Shown: positions 8,887 through 18,180, counted from the first letter of the stretch. The stretch is DNA of 51,737 bases from Microcystis aeruginosa NIES-4325 (GCF_008974145.1 NZ_BJKP01000025.1:1-51737); one strand, 5' to 3'. The notes: generated by a model not told the origin, from the sequence alone. Program-made: numbers and translations.

Positions 8887-9268
8887 TCGAGGTAAAGTCG
8901 AGAGAGTAAGTATGTAAATAAACTATCTTAGACTCCTTCTTCTCCCACAGCTTGACGGACTTCTTCGCTGACATGAATTTTATCACTCACCGTTCGCTTA
9001 TTTCTGGAAACGAAAATTTGATAAATTGTCTCAAATGTAGTCTAGCAAACGCATTGAGCGTTCTACCCGCATATTTGTTAGTACAAAAAGACCATTTTGA
9101 GGTTAAGGAATCGCCACTGTTCTGCTTACCTTATTCGCTAAAAAGCATACAGGATAAAGGTTACGGCAATTTTAAAACCCTTACCTTAAAAAACTAAGCC
9201 AACAATGAGTTATAATTGATAGCAATTACACAAAATTATTATCTTGGAAATAAAATAAGACTAGGTTT
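8887..9268. other. Intergenic region, no supported gene
   Basis: 382 bp of AT-rich sequence between the IS630 remnant and the GIY-YIG gene. On the minus strand a short open stretch of about 37 codons (ending at the TAA near 8928) and on the plus strand an 81-codon ORF exist, but neither shows a recognisable motif or a ribosome-binding site. Probably more transposon debris. Confidence 0.5.
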
Positions 9269-10102
9269 ATGCTGCTCGATCCTTTGGCAATGTCTTCAGT
9301 AGAACTAGATAATTTAAATCAACTTCCTGATTGTTCGGCCATATATTTTGCTATCGATTCTCAAAATATAATTCTTTATATTGGTCAAGCAGTTAATCTT
9401 TTAAATCGCTGGAAAAATCATCATCGTATATATCAATTACAAGAAATTAATCAAGATTATCCTGTAAGAATAGCTTGGCAAGTTTGCAATAATGAAGAAT
9501 TAAATGAAATTGAACTATATCTAATTAAACATTTTCAACCTTTGCTAAATAGAACAGAAGTTAAATCTCCACAAGTTGTACCATCAGAGTTAGTCTTCCG
9601 AAATTTTCTCAGGGAATTTTCTCGACGATTAATCATTATTGGGGTTAAACCACAAACTTCTCAAGAGCTACCACATATTCATTTGAAATATGACTGGACA
9701 GATTGTTCTCCGAAAGGGACAGCCGCAAAGATTAAAAATTTTATTCAAGAAAATAATCATATAAATACCAGTTTTAAGATTAGAAGAAAACCTTGGGGAA
9801 GAATCAGGGAGCCCGAAGAGTTTCAAATAGGCAGTCGCGGACAAAAAGCCCTAGCTCGTCAGAATCGTTCCTATAATAATCATTGGGAAATGGCTTGTAA
9901 TGGAGTAATAATCCATATCACCCCTACCGATAATTATAAACAGATTAAATCAATAACAAATTTTCAAAAACTTGCTGGGGTAAAAATGAGAACAATCCCA
10001 GAACATGATTTTAAGAGAATGTCTAATCAATATCCTTATGATTTTGCGGATTTATGCTGCTTTGTCGATGATTTAGTTCCGTTACTTTGGATTGAAGGGT
10101 AA
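9269..10102 (+). CDS. GIY-YIG nuclease-domain protein
   Basis: 277 residues. The N-terminal ~90 residues form a GIY-YIG domain: SAIYFAID for the GIY strand, LYIGQAVNLLNRWKNHH for the YIG strand with its Arg and His, and a later Glu in ELNEIELYLIKHF that fits the metal-binding position. The remaining ~190 residues are an unrecognised C-terminal domain, basic in the middle (KIRRKPWGRIRE) and possibly a substrate- or DNA-binding part. It stands alone between an IS630 remnant and a MITE. GIY-YIG proteins act in repair, restriction or mobile elements; this one cannot be assigned further. An internal ATG at 9290 is an alternative start. Confidence 0.75.
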   Translation: MLLDPLAMSSVELDNLNQLPDCSAIYFAIDSQNIILYIGQAVNLLNRWKNHHRIYQLQEINQDYPVRIAWQVCNNEELNEIELYLIKHFQPLLNRTEVKSPQVVPSELVFRNFLREFSRRLIIIGVKPQTSQELPHIHLKYDWTDCSPKGTAAKIKNFIQENNHINTSFKIRRKPWGRIREPEEFQIGSRGQKALARQNRSYNNHWEMACNGVIIHITPTDNYKQIKSITNFQKLAGVKMRTIPEHDFKRMSNQYPYDFADLCCFVDDLVPLLWIEG

Positions 10103-10281
10103 TTTTGAATGGGTGCATCTCAATTTTGTAGAAATATCTATATTACATTTTGGGCGCAAGCGTTCATTGCTGTCAACTTAAGGAAATAGCCCCCGAAATT
10201 TGTTGAGAGAGAGCCTCCCTTTCCCTGTGTCGTTTACTTTCAGCTTTAACTCAGCCAAAAAGTTTAGCTCGCTCGGCTAAA

Positions 10282-10311
10282 TAAGTAGTCGTGCAAAATT
10301 AATTTCCTAGT
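10282..10311 (+). repeat. Dispersed 30-bp repeat, copy 1
   Basis: Begins TAAGTAGTCGTGCAAAAT and continues to TTTCCTAGT. A second copy with one mismatch is at 48749-48778. Its first ten bases, TAAGTAGTCG, also begin the terminal inverted repeat of the MITE at 10506. Both copies lie just before heptamer arrays. Probably the end of a mobile-element family. Confidence 0.7.
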
Positions 10312-10323
10312 CGAGACGGGAGA

Positions 10324-10469
10324 CAGCTATCAGTTATCAGTTATCAGTGGGTAAGTTATCAGTTATCAGATTTGAGTTTTAAGTGTGCAGTATTAAATAG
10401 AAGTTTCCTACTGTCTTTTCACTGATTACTGTTTACTGATCACTGATTAGTGTTCACTGTTTACTGACA
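10324..10469. repeat. Heptamer arrays CAGTTAT and ACTGATT/ACTGTTT
   Basis: CAGCTAT, CAGTTAT, CAGTTAT and CAGTGGG run from 10324, resuming as CAGTTAT at 10360. A second array of seven 7-mers (ACTGATT, ACTGTTT, ACTGATC and variants) spans 10421-10469. Together with the repeat at 10282 and the MITE at 10506 they fill the 528-bp gap after the GIY-YIG gene; I see no gene there. Confidence 0.8.
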
Positions 10470-10505
10470 GCAAAAAGCTGACGATTGCTCATCATTTATC
10501 GCACT

Positions 10506-10638
10506 ATAAGTAGTCGGACATAAATAAACAACACTATCTTAAGGAATGTAAAATAGGCGGTTTTCGCTGTTGCATACAGCTTTCTACCCTATTTACAAAA
10601 CTTTATACAGCAGCGAAAACTTATGTCCGACTACTTAT
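10506..10638. mobile_element. MITE-like element, 133 bp, with 18-bp perfect terminal inverted repeats
   Basis: ATAAGTAGTCGGACATAA at 10506-10523 is matched by its exact reverse complement at 10621-10638. A second, inner inverted repeat pairs 10560-10576 (GTTTTCGCTGTTGCATA) with 10604-10620 with two mismatches, so the element can fold into a long hairpin. It has no coding capacity. Its right end overlaps the last codons and the TAG stop of the neighbouring minus-strand gene. Confidence 0.85.
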
Positions 10639-11242
10639 CATTAGTAATGGTAACGATAATTTTTTGCAGCTTCGCACCTTGAAACTCGCCAGGAATCTCG
10701 TGTTTATATCGAATTAGGAAGTTAGGAGTATGATTGGAAAAAGTTCTGATAATATCGACATTTTGTTCGATGTTATTAATATACAGTTTCATCTTATATA
10801 TCGTGCTGTCACCCAACTTTTCATCGGAAGGGGCGATTATCTCTGGTTTGGTAAATTCAACTTTCAGTGTCACCTCGCCACTAAGACGAGGAAGATCACA
10901 AGTGATCTTCTGTTGCTGCCCTAACCAGTTATAGACATAACATAGTTTTCCCTGATAGATGTAGAAACTATGTTCACCAAAATATCCGCCGTGCGCTATC
11001 AGAACAGCTTGTAATTCCCCTTTAGCTTTGGAGAAATCAATAGCTGCTTCGATCGCATAGAAACGAGTGCTAATATTAGGAGCAACAGCCTCGTAAATTT
11101 CTGATATCCCTGGATAATAGGTATAGCTAAATGTGGTATATTTTGAGTCATCAGAAAATGCAGGGGGACGTAATTGAGGAATTTCTCCACCCAATACCGC
11201 AGACCCAGAGCAATCTTCAAGGGGCATATATTGTTTAGCCAT
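10631..11242 (-). CDS. Stand-alone arylsulfatase C-terminal-domain-like protein
   Basis: 203 residues. There is a good AGGAG 7 bases before the ATG. Residues ~45-200 match the C-terminal beta-rich domain of large arylsulfatases: YYPGISEIYEAVAPNIS, then LIAHGGYFGEHSFYIYQGK, LCYVYNWLGQ, and LKVEFTKPEI followed by KLYINN. The sulfatase catalytic domain with its CxPSR formylglycine motif is absent, and the upstream region holds only a divergent promoter. The gene is therefore either a truncated sulfatase kept as a lectin-like domain or a distinct small family. The final codons (Asp-Lys-stop) come from the end of the 10506-10638 MITE. The divergent AraC gene may control it. Confidence 0.7.
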   Translation of the reverse strand: MAKQYMPLEDCSGSAVLGGEIPQLRPPAFSDDSKYTTFSYTYYPGISEIYEAVAPNISTRFYAIEAAIDFSKAKGELQAVLIAHGGYFGEHSFYIYQGKLCYVYNWLGQQQKITCDLPRLSGEVTLKVEFTKPEIIAPSDEKLGDSTIYKMKLYINNIEQNVDIIRTFSNHTPNFLIRYKHEIPGEFQGAKLQKIIVTITNDK

Positions 11243-11444
11243 CGAAATCTCCTTAGTAATTGATAACGGAAAAAAGTGAGAGATTTAACTGGGATTACAC
11301 TGATGGAAAAAATTAACAAATCAACTTTGCTGTAACTCAATACTACTCAGTCCTCTATGCTAAGATGATCCAAAAAACGCAAGTTTTTAAATTGATGGGC
11401 AAAAAAAGTTTAATTTTACTTAATAACCAAGTAGTTATATATAG

Positions 11445-12443
11445 ATGTTTATTTTTGACAGTAAAACCGATATTTTAATTGATTCTCAGGAATTAACCTT
11501 TAAAAGTGAATATTTTTGTGACTTTTCTCGCTATTTTCAGAATCGAGAATTTCTCGACTTAAATGCTTTACAACTCAGTGGTGATAATTTTGAAGGGTAT
11601 CTTTCAAAGCTCATCACTAATGAAGTGATGTTAGAGTTATCTCAACGTAATTGTTTAACTAAACTTGCAGGAATAATTCATTCTAAAATGTGGGTTTTGG
11701 CGATTCCTGTTCAGGTGAATCCTGTCTTGTTTCAAGATTTGTACCCATTAGAAAATAACTATCTGGGTATTCTCCCCCCTCAATCAGAATTTTCAGTTTT
11801 TCAGCATCCTTTTTCTAATCGTTTTCAGCTTTACATTGATGATGATTATATTCAGAAATTGTGCCAAACTTTAGAGTTACCAGAAGCGAAAAAGTTTTTA
11901 AATTCTTCCGATTCTTCTATTGTGATTTGCCCAGCGGAAAAAATTTGTCATCTCCAACAATCTTGTCATCAACTTTATCAAATGCTATTTAATTTAGATC
12001 ATCTATCTTGGCAAAGAAAAGCAATAAGATTGAATTTTGTTAGACAAAAATTAAAAGAAGAAATTGTCAAAGATTTTCTTTTGACCTTAGCAGTAACCAA
12101 AGATATTAAAACTCCTAAAAACGCTATCAGACGTACCTCTATCCTCAAAAAAGCAGAAGAAATGATGAGAAAAAATCTGCGTTCTGATCTTACTATTCCA
12201 GCGATTTGTCAGGAGTTAGAAGTAAGTCAACGCACCTTAGAATATATATTTAAAGACTTCTATCAAATGTCTCCCTACAATTATTTTAAATTGCTTCGTC
12301 TTAATGCTTTACACCAATCTCTTCACCAAAATAATCAGACAAAATTAATTCATGAAATTGCCGAAGAATTAGGTTTTTTTCACCGAGGATATCTGGCCTC
12401 TGATTATCAAAAACTGTTTGGTTACTTCCCCTCGAAAACCTAA
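11445..12443 (+). CDS. AraC-family transcriptional regulator
   Basis: 332 residues. The C-terminal ~100 residues hold the two AraC helix-turn-helix motifs: LTIPAICQELEVSQRTLEYI with FKDFYQMSPYNYFKLLRL, then IHEIAEELGFFHRGYLASDY with QKLFGYFPS. The N-terminal ~200 residues are an unassigned sensor domain without a clear cupin signature. Its layout matches the AraC protein at 23942. It is divergent from the arylsulfatase-domain gene across a 202-bp gap, so that gene is the likeliest target. The effector is unknown. Confidence 0.85.
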   Translation: MFIFDSKTDILIDSQELTFKSEYFCDFSRYFQNREFLDLNALQLSGDNFEGYLSKLITNEVMLELSQRNCLTKLAGIIHSKMWVLAIPVQVNPVLFQDLYPLENNYLGILPPQSEFSVFQHPFSNRFQLYIDDDYIQKLCQTLELPEAKKFLNSSDSSIVICPAEKICHLQQSCHQLYQMLFNLDHLSWQRKAIRLNFVRQKLKEEIVKDFLLTLAVTKDIKTPKNAIRRTSILKKAEEMMRKNLRSDLTIPAICQELEVSQRTLEYIFKDFYQMSPYNYFKLLRLNALHQSLHQNNQTKLIHEIAEELGFFHRGYLASDYQKLFGYFPSKT

Positions 12444-12620
12444 AAAAATAGTAGGTATAGGAACTAGGATTATTTTTAGATTTATGGCTTATTTTTGATT
12501 TAGCGGCTCTTCCGCACTTGTTTGGTAGGGGCGTATCATTGTACGCCCTTTCTTCGACCAGATTTGCTGATCACCATAACCTCAAGAGAGCCATTAATAA
12601 TTAGCCCCATCGAGATTAAT

Positions 12621-13274
12621 TTACTTAATTCCCACTAAAAAAGTTGTACCGATCGCCATAATTGCCAATCCGATGAACTTGCTAATTAGAGTCGCTTGCT
12701 GGGCTAATTTTTCCTTGATGACACTGCCAAGGAAAAAAGCCCCAGATGCGATCGCTAATTGGATCACAGTAAAACCGATTAAATAGGCAACTAAAGCGGC
12801 AACTCGCGCCCCGATAATGGATTCTCCGTAGGCATAACCGTGGAAAATTCCTGCAATCATTGCCAGAGTTGCCAGAGCGATCGTATAGAGATTAGAATGA
12901 TTTTGGAAACCTTTTTTCAGGGTTAAAATCACGCCAAAAATCACCACAGAAAGGGCAATAATTCCTTCAGGAAACAGTAAATTTATTCCCTGTAAATGAA
13001 TGCCTGTGCCGATTAAAGTAGCAATCGCAAAAGCGATCGGAATTAATAAACCCTGTTCCATCCCCACAGCAATTAAACCACTAGCCACCACAAAAGCTAA
13101 ATGATCTAAACCGATAACCGGGTGAGCTAAACCCGATAAAAATCCGTTCAAAAAATTATCAGGAGTTTCCCCTGCCATGGCATGATGAGCGAGGGTTTTG
13201 CTGGCAAAAATTAACAGGAATAGGGGGACAATAGTTAATATCCTTGTCCAGCTTTGACGAAAAATTATCTTCAT
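12621..13274 (-). CDS. hupE: HupE/UreJ-family membrane protein
   Basis: 217 residues with an N-terminal signal or first membrane segment ending near LAHHAMAG and about six further membrane spans. The family signature HPVIGLDHLAFVVASGL follows the first segment; its His and Asp are thought to bind metal. HupE/UreJ proteins are linked to nickel (or cobalt) uptake for hydrogenase or urease. GAGGT precedes the ATG. The methyltransferase gene ends 14 bp upstream on the same strand, so the two are probably co-transcribed. Substrate specificity cannot be read from the sequence. Confidence 0.85.
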   Translation of the reverse strand: MKIIFRQSWTRILTIVPLFLLIFASKTLAHHAMAGETPDNFLNGFLSGLAHPVIGLDHLAFVVASGLIAVGMEQGLLIPIAFAIATLIGTGIHLQGINLLFPEGIIALSVVIFGVILTLKKGFQNHSNLYTIALATLAMIAGIFHGYAYGESIIGARVAALVAYLIGFTVIQLAIASGAFFLGSVIKEKLAQQATLISKFIGLAIMAIGTTFLVGIK

Positions 13275-13288
13275 TGATTACCTCAAAA

Positions 13289-14215
13289 TTATGATTCGGA
13301 AACCTGCGCAACAATCGCCCGGTGTCGGGGACTGGTGGGGGTAATGATCGGTGCTTGAAACCCCGCTTCAACTAATGCCCGTTCGATATCGAGAGTAAAA
13401 TATTGATCGAGATAGGGTTCGGTACTCTTGAGTAAGGTTAGGACATAAGGGGGCATTTTTCGATAAATTTCCGAGCGCGGATTCATATCCATCAGCGTCA
13501 AATAACCTCCCGATCGCAATAAACGACGCGCTTCGGCGAAAATTTCTCTAGTAGTCTGTTGGGGTAGTTCGTGGAACATTAAAAACGAAGATACCAGATC
13601 GTAGGACTGACTGGGTAATTGAGTTTTTTCTGCGGCTGCGTGTTGCCATTGAATCGTCTTTTGTTTTTGTTGAGCTTGGTATTGGGCAACGGCTAAATAG
13701 TAGGGAGAGAGATCTAACCCAGTTACCCTGGCTTGCGGATAAGTATCTTGCAGCGCAAAGCTACTCATGCCGACACTACAGCCTAAATCCACAATATCGT
13801 TAATTTCTGCCTTGATTTGCTCCTTCAATATCTGGTGATATTCCCGTCGCAATCGCGGATCGCCGTCAATCCCCGCCCCGGGCCAGATGGTAGAATGGAC
13901 AGCATAGGCGGCAGATTCTACCTCAAAAGCCGGCAACCAGTCTAAATTGCCCTTTTCGTAAGCGTGGAAAGAACAAACGTAGTATTCGGGATAGACGAGA
14001 TCGGGATTTTCTACCGCTTGCAGTTCCTGACTCCAATCCCGTTGCTGCCATTGTTTGACGGTTTCCCGCCAAGGTACGCCTAGTTTTTCGGCCCTTTTAA
14101 TCATCATATTGCGCGCCTGATAGCGAGCGATGTTAAAAAGCGGTTTTATGCCGAGAATACGGTTAACTAGACCAGAAACAGGATTAAAGGAGGCCGGAAC
14201 GGGTGTAACTGTCAT
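13289..14215 (-). CDS. SAM-dependent class I methyltransferase
   Basis: 308 residues. The Rossmann-type SAM site is clear: VDLGCSVGMSSFALQ (motif I), then VTGLDLSPYYLAVAQYQ with the acidic residue of motif II, and later LVSSFLMFHELP and LLRSGGYLTLMDMNP. The N-terminal ~120 residues are an extension typical of cyanobacterial methyltransferase type 11 proteins with no known substrate. It lies upstream of hupE in the same direction, 14 bp apart. The substrate is unknown; a link to metal uptake would be speculative. Confidence 0.85.
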   Translation of the reverse strand: MTVTPVPASFNPVSGLVNRILGIKPLFNIARYQARNMMIKRAEKLGVPWRETVKQWQQRDWSQELQAVENPDLVYPEYYVCSFHAYEKGNLDWLPAFEVESAAYAVHSTIWPGAGIDGDPRLRREYHQILKEQIKAEINDIVDLGCSVGMSSFALQDTYPQARVTGLDLSPYYLAVAQYQAQQKQKTIQWQHAAAEKTQLPSQSYDLVSSFLMFHELPQQTTREIFAEARRLLRSGGYLTLMDMNPRSEIYRKMPPYVLTLLKSTEPYLDQYFTLDIERALVEAGFQAPIITPTSPRHRAIVAQVSES

Positions 14216-14422
14216 AGAAAAGCTTCGATCGTAAATTTTCCCTTTTTCATCTTATCGATTGTGAGGACAATTGATATCAAGTAAACAATGAAAAAGCTAT
14301 CAGCCGTCAGCCATCAGTGACTCGGACGGTGATCATAACTAGAAACTTGGCTCATCGATCTAAAAATAAATGCTGATAGCTGAGAAAACCGATAACTGAT
14401 TAATGAGACACCATTTCTGATC

Positions 14423-15619
14423 ATGAGAACAATCGCTGAAATCAACGACAAAATTGCGAAAAAAACGGCTGTAGTCTGGACAGTAGAGGAATTAAAAAGC
14501 CATGTGAGCGAGATGGGAATTAAGGAGGTTTTTTCCCAAGTAGATGTGGTTTGTACGGGAACTTTTGAACCGATGGAATCTTCGGGGGCAATGATTAATT
14601 TAGGTCAGACGGATCCGCCGATAAAAATTCGTCAATGTTGGTTAGATGGGATTCCTGCTTATGCCGGTTTTGGGGCGGTGGATTTATACTTAGGAGCCAG
14701 TGCTATTAGTGATCTAGCGGCCAAAAATGAGAATTTAGAGGGAGAAAATCCTGAAAGGGGCGGCGGACATATTATTGAGGATTTAATCGCCGGAAAATCG
14801 ATTCAATTGCGCGCTGTCGGCCAGGCCACCGATTGTTATCCTCGCACTTCTTTTGAAACGATTATTTCTAAGGATACCATCAATCAATTTTATCTTTTTA
14901 ATCCTCGCAATCTCTACCAGAATTTTATCGTCGGAGTCAATGGGGGAGAGCAGACTTTATATACTTATTTAGGACCACTACAGCCGCGATTAGGTAATGC
15001 GGTTTATTCTAACCCCGGAGCCATTTCTCCCCTGTTAAATGACCCTGATTTAGAGGCTATAGGCATCGGTACGCGCATTTTTTTAGGGGGAGGAATCGGT
15101 TATATTGCCTGGGAAGGAACCCAACATTTTCCCCTGCAAAAACGCCTACAAAATCGCACTCCTATTGGACCGGCTTCTACCTTAGCCTTAATTGGTGATG
15201 CTAAACAAATGAATTCTCGCTGGGTGCGGGGTTGTTATTTCAAAAATTATGGGGCTTCTTTAATGTTGGGGGTAGCAGTACCGATTCCGATTTTAAGCGA
15301 GGAAATTGTTCGACATTGTGCGGTAAAAGATGAGGAAATAGTCGCTCCAGTGGTAGATTTTTCTATTCCTCGGCGAGTCCGTCCTACCTTTGGTTTAATC
15401 ACCTACGCTAAACTAAAAAGCGGTCGGATTATGATCGAGGGAAAAAGTGTTAAGGTGGCTCCTTTGGCTAGTATTTCCCTGTCCCGGGAAGCCGCTTTAG
15501 AATTAAAAGCACTGATCGAATCGGGGGAATTTACCCTCACAGAACCCGTGGCAAAAATTAATCTAGAGCGGACTTTTATCCCCCAGGATCGTTGGGGCGG
15601 AAAATTATCAATTGAGTGA
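14423..15619 (+). CDS. Homocysteine biosynthesis protein (HcyBio, DUF39)
   Basis: 398 residues covering the whole DUF39 domain, with the conserved N-terminal region VFSQVDVVCTGTFEPMESSG (Cys44), the Gly-rich GGGHIIEDLIAGK and GTRIFLGGGIGYIAWEGTQH. In methanogens this family supports homocysteine formation from aspartate semialdehyde and a sulfur donor; the archaeal partners (NIL/ferredoxin, COG2122) are not next to this gene. The cyanobacterial version is a single-domain form. The last 12 bases overlap the 3' end of the convergent small gene. Confidence 0.85.
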   Translation: MRTIAEINDKIAKKTAVVWTVEELKSHVSEMGIKEVFSQVDVVCTGTFEPMESSGAMINLGQTDPPIKIRQCWLDGIPAYAGFGAVDLYLGASAISDLAAKNENLEGENPERGGGHIIEDLIAGKSIQLRAVGQATDCYPRTSFETIISKDTINQFYLFNPRNLYQNFIVGVNGGEQTLYTYLGPLQPRLGNAVYSNPGAISPLLNDPDLEAIGIGTRIFLGGGIGYIAWEGTQHFPLQKRLQNRTPIGPASTLALIGDAKQMNSRWVRGCYFKNYGASLMLGVAVPIPILSEEIVRHCAVKDEEIVAPVVDFSIPRRVRPTFGLITYAKLKSGRIMIEGKSVKVAPLASISLSREAALELKALIESGEFTLTEPVAKINLERTFIPQDRWGGKLSIE

Positions 15620-15838
15620 GGAGTTAAGGGATTGCGTGCAGGTGGCACAACTACAATTAAGATGACGAAAAATCGGATTTTCTTCCCCAGTTGTCTTGCC
15701 GATAATCATGTCACCTAAGTTCTCGGTATTGAAAATAGGATGAAAGGACTCTGGCGCAGCTTGTACGGAGTTAGTGGTAACTAATAGGGTTAATAAACTA
15801 GCGGAAGCAGTGGCAAGAATAACGACTTTTTGATTCAT
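15608..15838 (-). CDS. Small secreted protein, unknown function
   Basis: 76 residues from the ATG at 15838; the frame remains open for 11 more codons upstream. The N-terminus is a signal peptide (MNQKVVILATASASLL to VQA-AP). The mature part is about 50 residues and ends with a Cys cluster, HLNCSCATCTQSL, which could bind metal or form disulfides. I do not recognise the family. There is no clear ribosome-binding site. It overlaps the DUF39 gene tail by 12 bp in convergent orientation. Confidence 0.5.
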   Translation of the reverse strand: MNQKVVILATASASLLTLLVTTNSVQAAPESFHPIFNTENLGDMIIGKTTGEENPIFRHLNCSCATCTQSLNSSLN

Positions 15839-15905
15839 AAATTTGTGGTAATTATTGGCCATGAATACCACTGATTATAACACTGCCGACCGCCCACCGC
15901 CTCCG

Positions 15906-17168
15906 TTAACGACCTAAAAGATTAGCAATATCAGTACATCCCCCCGGAATGGTTGCGCGGGACTTTTCCCCACACCAACGACAACAATAGTGACGTTGTT
16001 CCTCGCTCATGTTTTTCACCCCAGTAAAATTGACATTTTCTACCACTGCTCCCGTGTGTTCTCCGCTGTCATAATTGGGGGGAACGGTACGACTGCGGGG
16101 GGTAGCATTTTCTGGGGAACCATAAAATAAACGCATCCCCTTGATATCTGCCCCTCTTAAATTAGCTTCGTAGAGAATTGTCCGCGATACATTTGCTTTT
16201 ACCAAATCGCTATAACTTAAATCGGCCCGCACCATATTCGCTTCGCTTAAATCGGTCCAGCGCAAATCCTGCCCAGAAATGTCGGCCCCCGCTAACATTA
16301 CTCCCAATTGTACTACTCTTGTACCGAACTCTCGATCCTCCGCATAACCCCCTTCCCCGTCTAGAATCGGTCGGCCCAGATAACGATCGCGTTTAATCGG
16401 TGATAATAGCCGCGATTGACTCAAAAAACGCAGTATTTTCGCTTTCCCGGAGGCATCGACACTGCTGAGGATGGAAGCGGTGCGACCTTCTGCGATCGCT
16501 CTTTCCTGGGGCCAATCTTCTAAAAATCCCTCCTCATCCAAGGCTAGATCGGAAATACCCTGAAAATAGGAATCGATCGTCTGTTGTTGGGTAATGCGAT
16601 TTTGTTGTATGGTTAAATCCTTAGAGATAACGTACTGTTCCCAGGCCACATAGACAGCTAACACGGCGATCATAATCTGTCCCAGGGCCCCCACCCACTC
16701 GGCCCAAGAACCGAACTCATCGTATTTAAAACTCTCTAACCATCGCAATATGCGATCGTAAACTCCTAAATATTTCCCTAATCCAGCCAGAGCGGCTATA
16801 AAAACGATAAAAGCGAAAACGGTCTGACGTTCAGAGGGGGTGAGATAATGGGCGATCCACTGGCGAATAGAGGGCAAAATCACCTGTAAAGATATTAATA
16901 TCGCTACTATCGCCCCAGAAAAGCCTAACCAGTCCCAGCTAAAGACGAGGCCGATGGTCATCACCATCAGGGGGGCCAGTAATAACCCCGCGTTACCTGG
17001 TCGAAGATCTTTTAATACTAGGATGCGCTGACGCAGAGGATTACGGGAAGATAAGGAGGAGACGTATTCGGAGGCATCGGGGGCTGATAAACTGGCTTTA
17101 CCGTTATTTTCGGGGTTATCAGTCCTATTTTCCGCAGCGAGTTTTTCTGGGTCTTTGTGATCGCTCAT
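15906..17168 (-). CDS. Membrane protein with C-terminal pentapeptide repeats
   Basis: 420 residues from the ATG at 17168; 52 further open codons upstream lie inside lipB and are rejected. The order is an acidic N-terminal tail, four or five membrane spans (about 65-190), a cytoplasmic linker (RITQQQTIDSYFQGISDLAL), then pentapeptide repeats (DISGQDLRWTDLSEANMVRA and onward) and a Cys-containing tail. This resembles conserved cyanobacterial membrane-anchored pentapeptide proteins of unknown role. The start lies 1 bp past the lipB stop, so the two are very likely one transcript. Confidence 0.8.
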   Translation of the reverse strand: MSDHKDPEKLAAENRTDNPENNGKASLSAPDASEYVSSLSSRNPLRQRILVLKDLRPGNAGLLLAPLMVMTIGLVFSWDWLGFSGAIVAILISLQVILPSIRQWIAHYLTPSERQTVFAFIVFIAALAGLGKYLGVYDRILRWLESFKYDEFGSWAEWVGALGQIMIAVLAVYVAWEQYVISKDLTIQQNRITQQQTIDSYFQGISDLALDEEGFLEDWPQERAIAEGRTASILSSVDASGKAKILRFLSQSRLLSPIKRDRYLGRPILDGEGGYAEDREFGTRVVQLGVMLAGADISGQDLRWTDLSEANMVRADLSYSDLVKANVSRTILYEANLRGADIKGMRLFYGSPENATPRSRTVPPNYDSGEHTGAVVENVNFTGVKNMSEEQRHYCCRWCGEKSRATIPGGCTDIANLLGR

Positions 17169-17169
17169 G

Positions 17170-17838
17170 TTAATCCTTGTCAAGAAAAAATAATTCCACA
17201 CCGAAAACTGAGGCGAAAACTCTCGATAAATCTTGCTGTACTTGCATAAGACTAATATTAGGTAGAAACTGCTGTAAACTGCCCACGGGTTTATTAGCAA
17301 TCCCACAGGGAATAATTTCGGCAAAACCGCTTAAATCTGGACAAACATTAATGGCAAAACCATGATAGGTAATCCAACGACTAACTTTAATACCGATCGC
17401 CGCTATTTTATACCCTTCTACCCATACCCCCGTCAAGCCCCCGATTCTTTCCCCCGACAATCCATAAATAGCAATAGTTTGCAGGATGACTTCTTCTAAT
17501 TGTCGCAAATACCAGTGTAAATCCTGCTGATAATAGCGCAAATTGATGATCGGATAGCCCACTAACTGTCCCGGACAGTGATAGGTGACTTCCCCTCCTC
17601 GCTCGATTCGATGCACTTCTTTGTCGGTTTTGTCAAGATTAAATTTAATAAACTTAATATCTGAACCAGTACCGAGGGTGTAAACGGGAGGATGTTCCAG
17701 TAGTAGCAAAATGTCGGGTAAGTCGGGATTAGCAATTCTCGCCTCCACCAGCGATCGCTGGTGCGCCCAGGCGAGAGAATAGGGAGTGATTGCCTGAATT
17801 TTTAGCCCACAGAGACGAGGTATTTTTTGTGCATTCAT
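17170..17838 (-). CDS. lipB: Octanoyltransferase LipB
   Basis: 222 residues, normal family length. It moves octanoyl from acyl carrier protein to the lipoyl domains of pyruvate dehydrogenase, glycine cleavage H protein and similar enzymes. Visible signatures are [18 protein letters not shown], the catalytic Lys144 in [22 protein letters not shown], and the catalytic Cys178 in IIPCGI. It is followed immediately by the pentapeptide membrane protein. Confidence 0.95.
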   Translation of the reverse strand: MNAQKIPRLCGLKIQAITPYSLAWAHQRSLVEARIANPDLPDILLLLEHPPVYTLGTGSDIKFIKFNLDKTDKEVHRIERGGEVTYHCPGQLVGYPIINLRYYQQDLHWYLRQLEEVILQTIAIYGLSGERIGGLTGVWVEGYKIAAIGIKVSRWITYHGFAINVCPDLSGFAEIIPCGIANKPVGSLQQFLPNISLMQVQQDLSRVFASVFGVELFFLDKD

Positions 17839-17913
17839 CGAGAGATATAATTGGTCAAATTATTGAAGAAATGTGGAAGATCAGCAAGGAAAATTAAAAG
17901 AAGGGAAAAATAG

Positions 17914-18180
17914 ATGTTGGGTAGAATAATAAGCGCTAATCTCAAGTTTATCCTCATCGCCGCCAAAAAAGCACCAAAACAAGTTCAATCCTTGATTGAG
18001 CAACCCCACCAACAGTTCCTTGATACCATTTTTCTTGATTCGTAGCAGGTATCTTACTCCCCTATCCCCTTAGATGATGTTCCATTTAAATTAAGTACAG
18101 CTGATTTTGAGTCAATCAATTTTACTGAAGATTCTCAAGTTTATCTTTCTCTAACCAAAAGAGTTAGTCACAATAATTAA
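17914..18180 (+). pseudogene. Interrupted ORF of unknown family (in-frame TAG)
   Basis: From the ATG at 17914 one frame runs 88 codons to TAA at 18178, broken only by TAG at 18043. AAGGGA lies 8 bases upstream of the ATG. The second half, with PLDDVPFKLSTADFESINF and VYLSLTKRVSH, has protein-like composition. I do not recognise it. A read-through of this length in one frame with a single stop suggests recent inactivation. Confidence 0.4.

Noticed and set aside
8952-9197. 81-codon plus-strand ORF
   Set aside because: No motif, no ribosome-binding site and a composition like non-coding DNA.
10999-11340. 113-codon minus-strand ORF
   Set aside because: Shadow of the arylsulfatase-domain gene in another frame.
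17169-17324. 52-residue N-terminal extension of the pentapeptide membrane protein
   Set aside because: It lies entirely within lipB in another frame; the ATG at 17168 fits the topology and the tight gene spacing.
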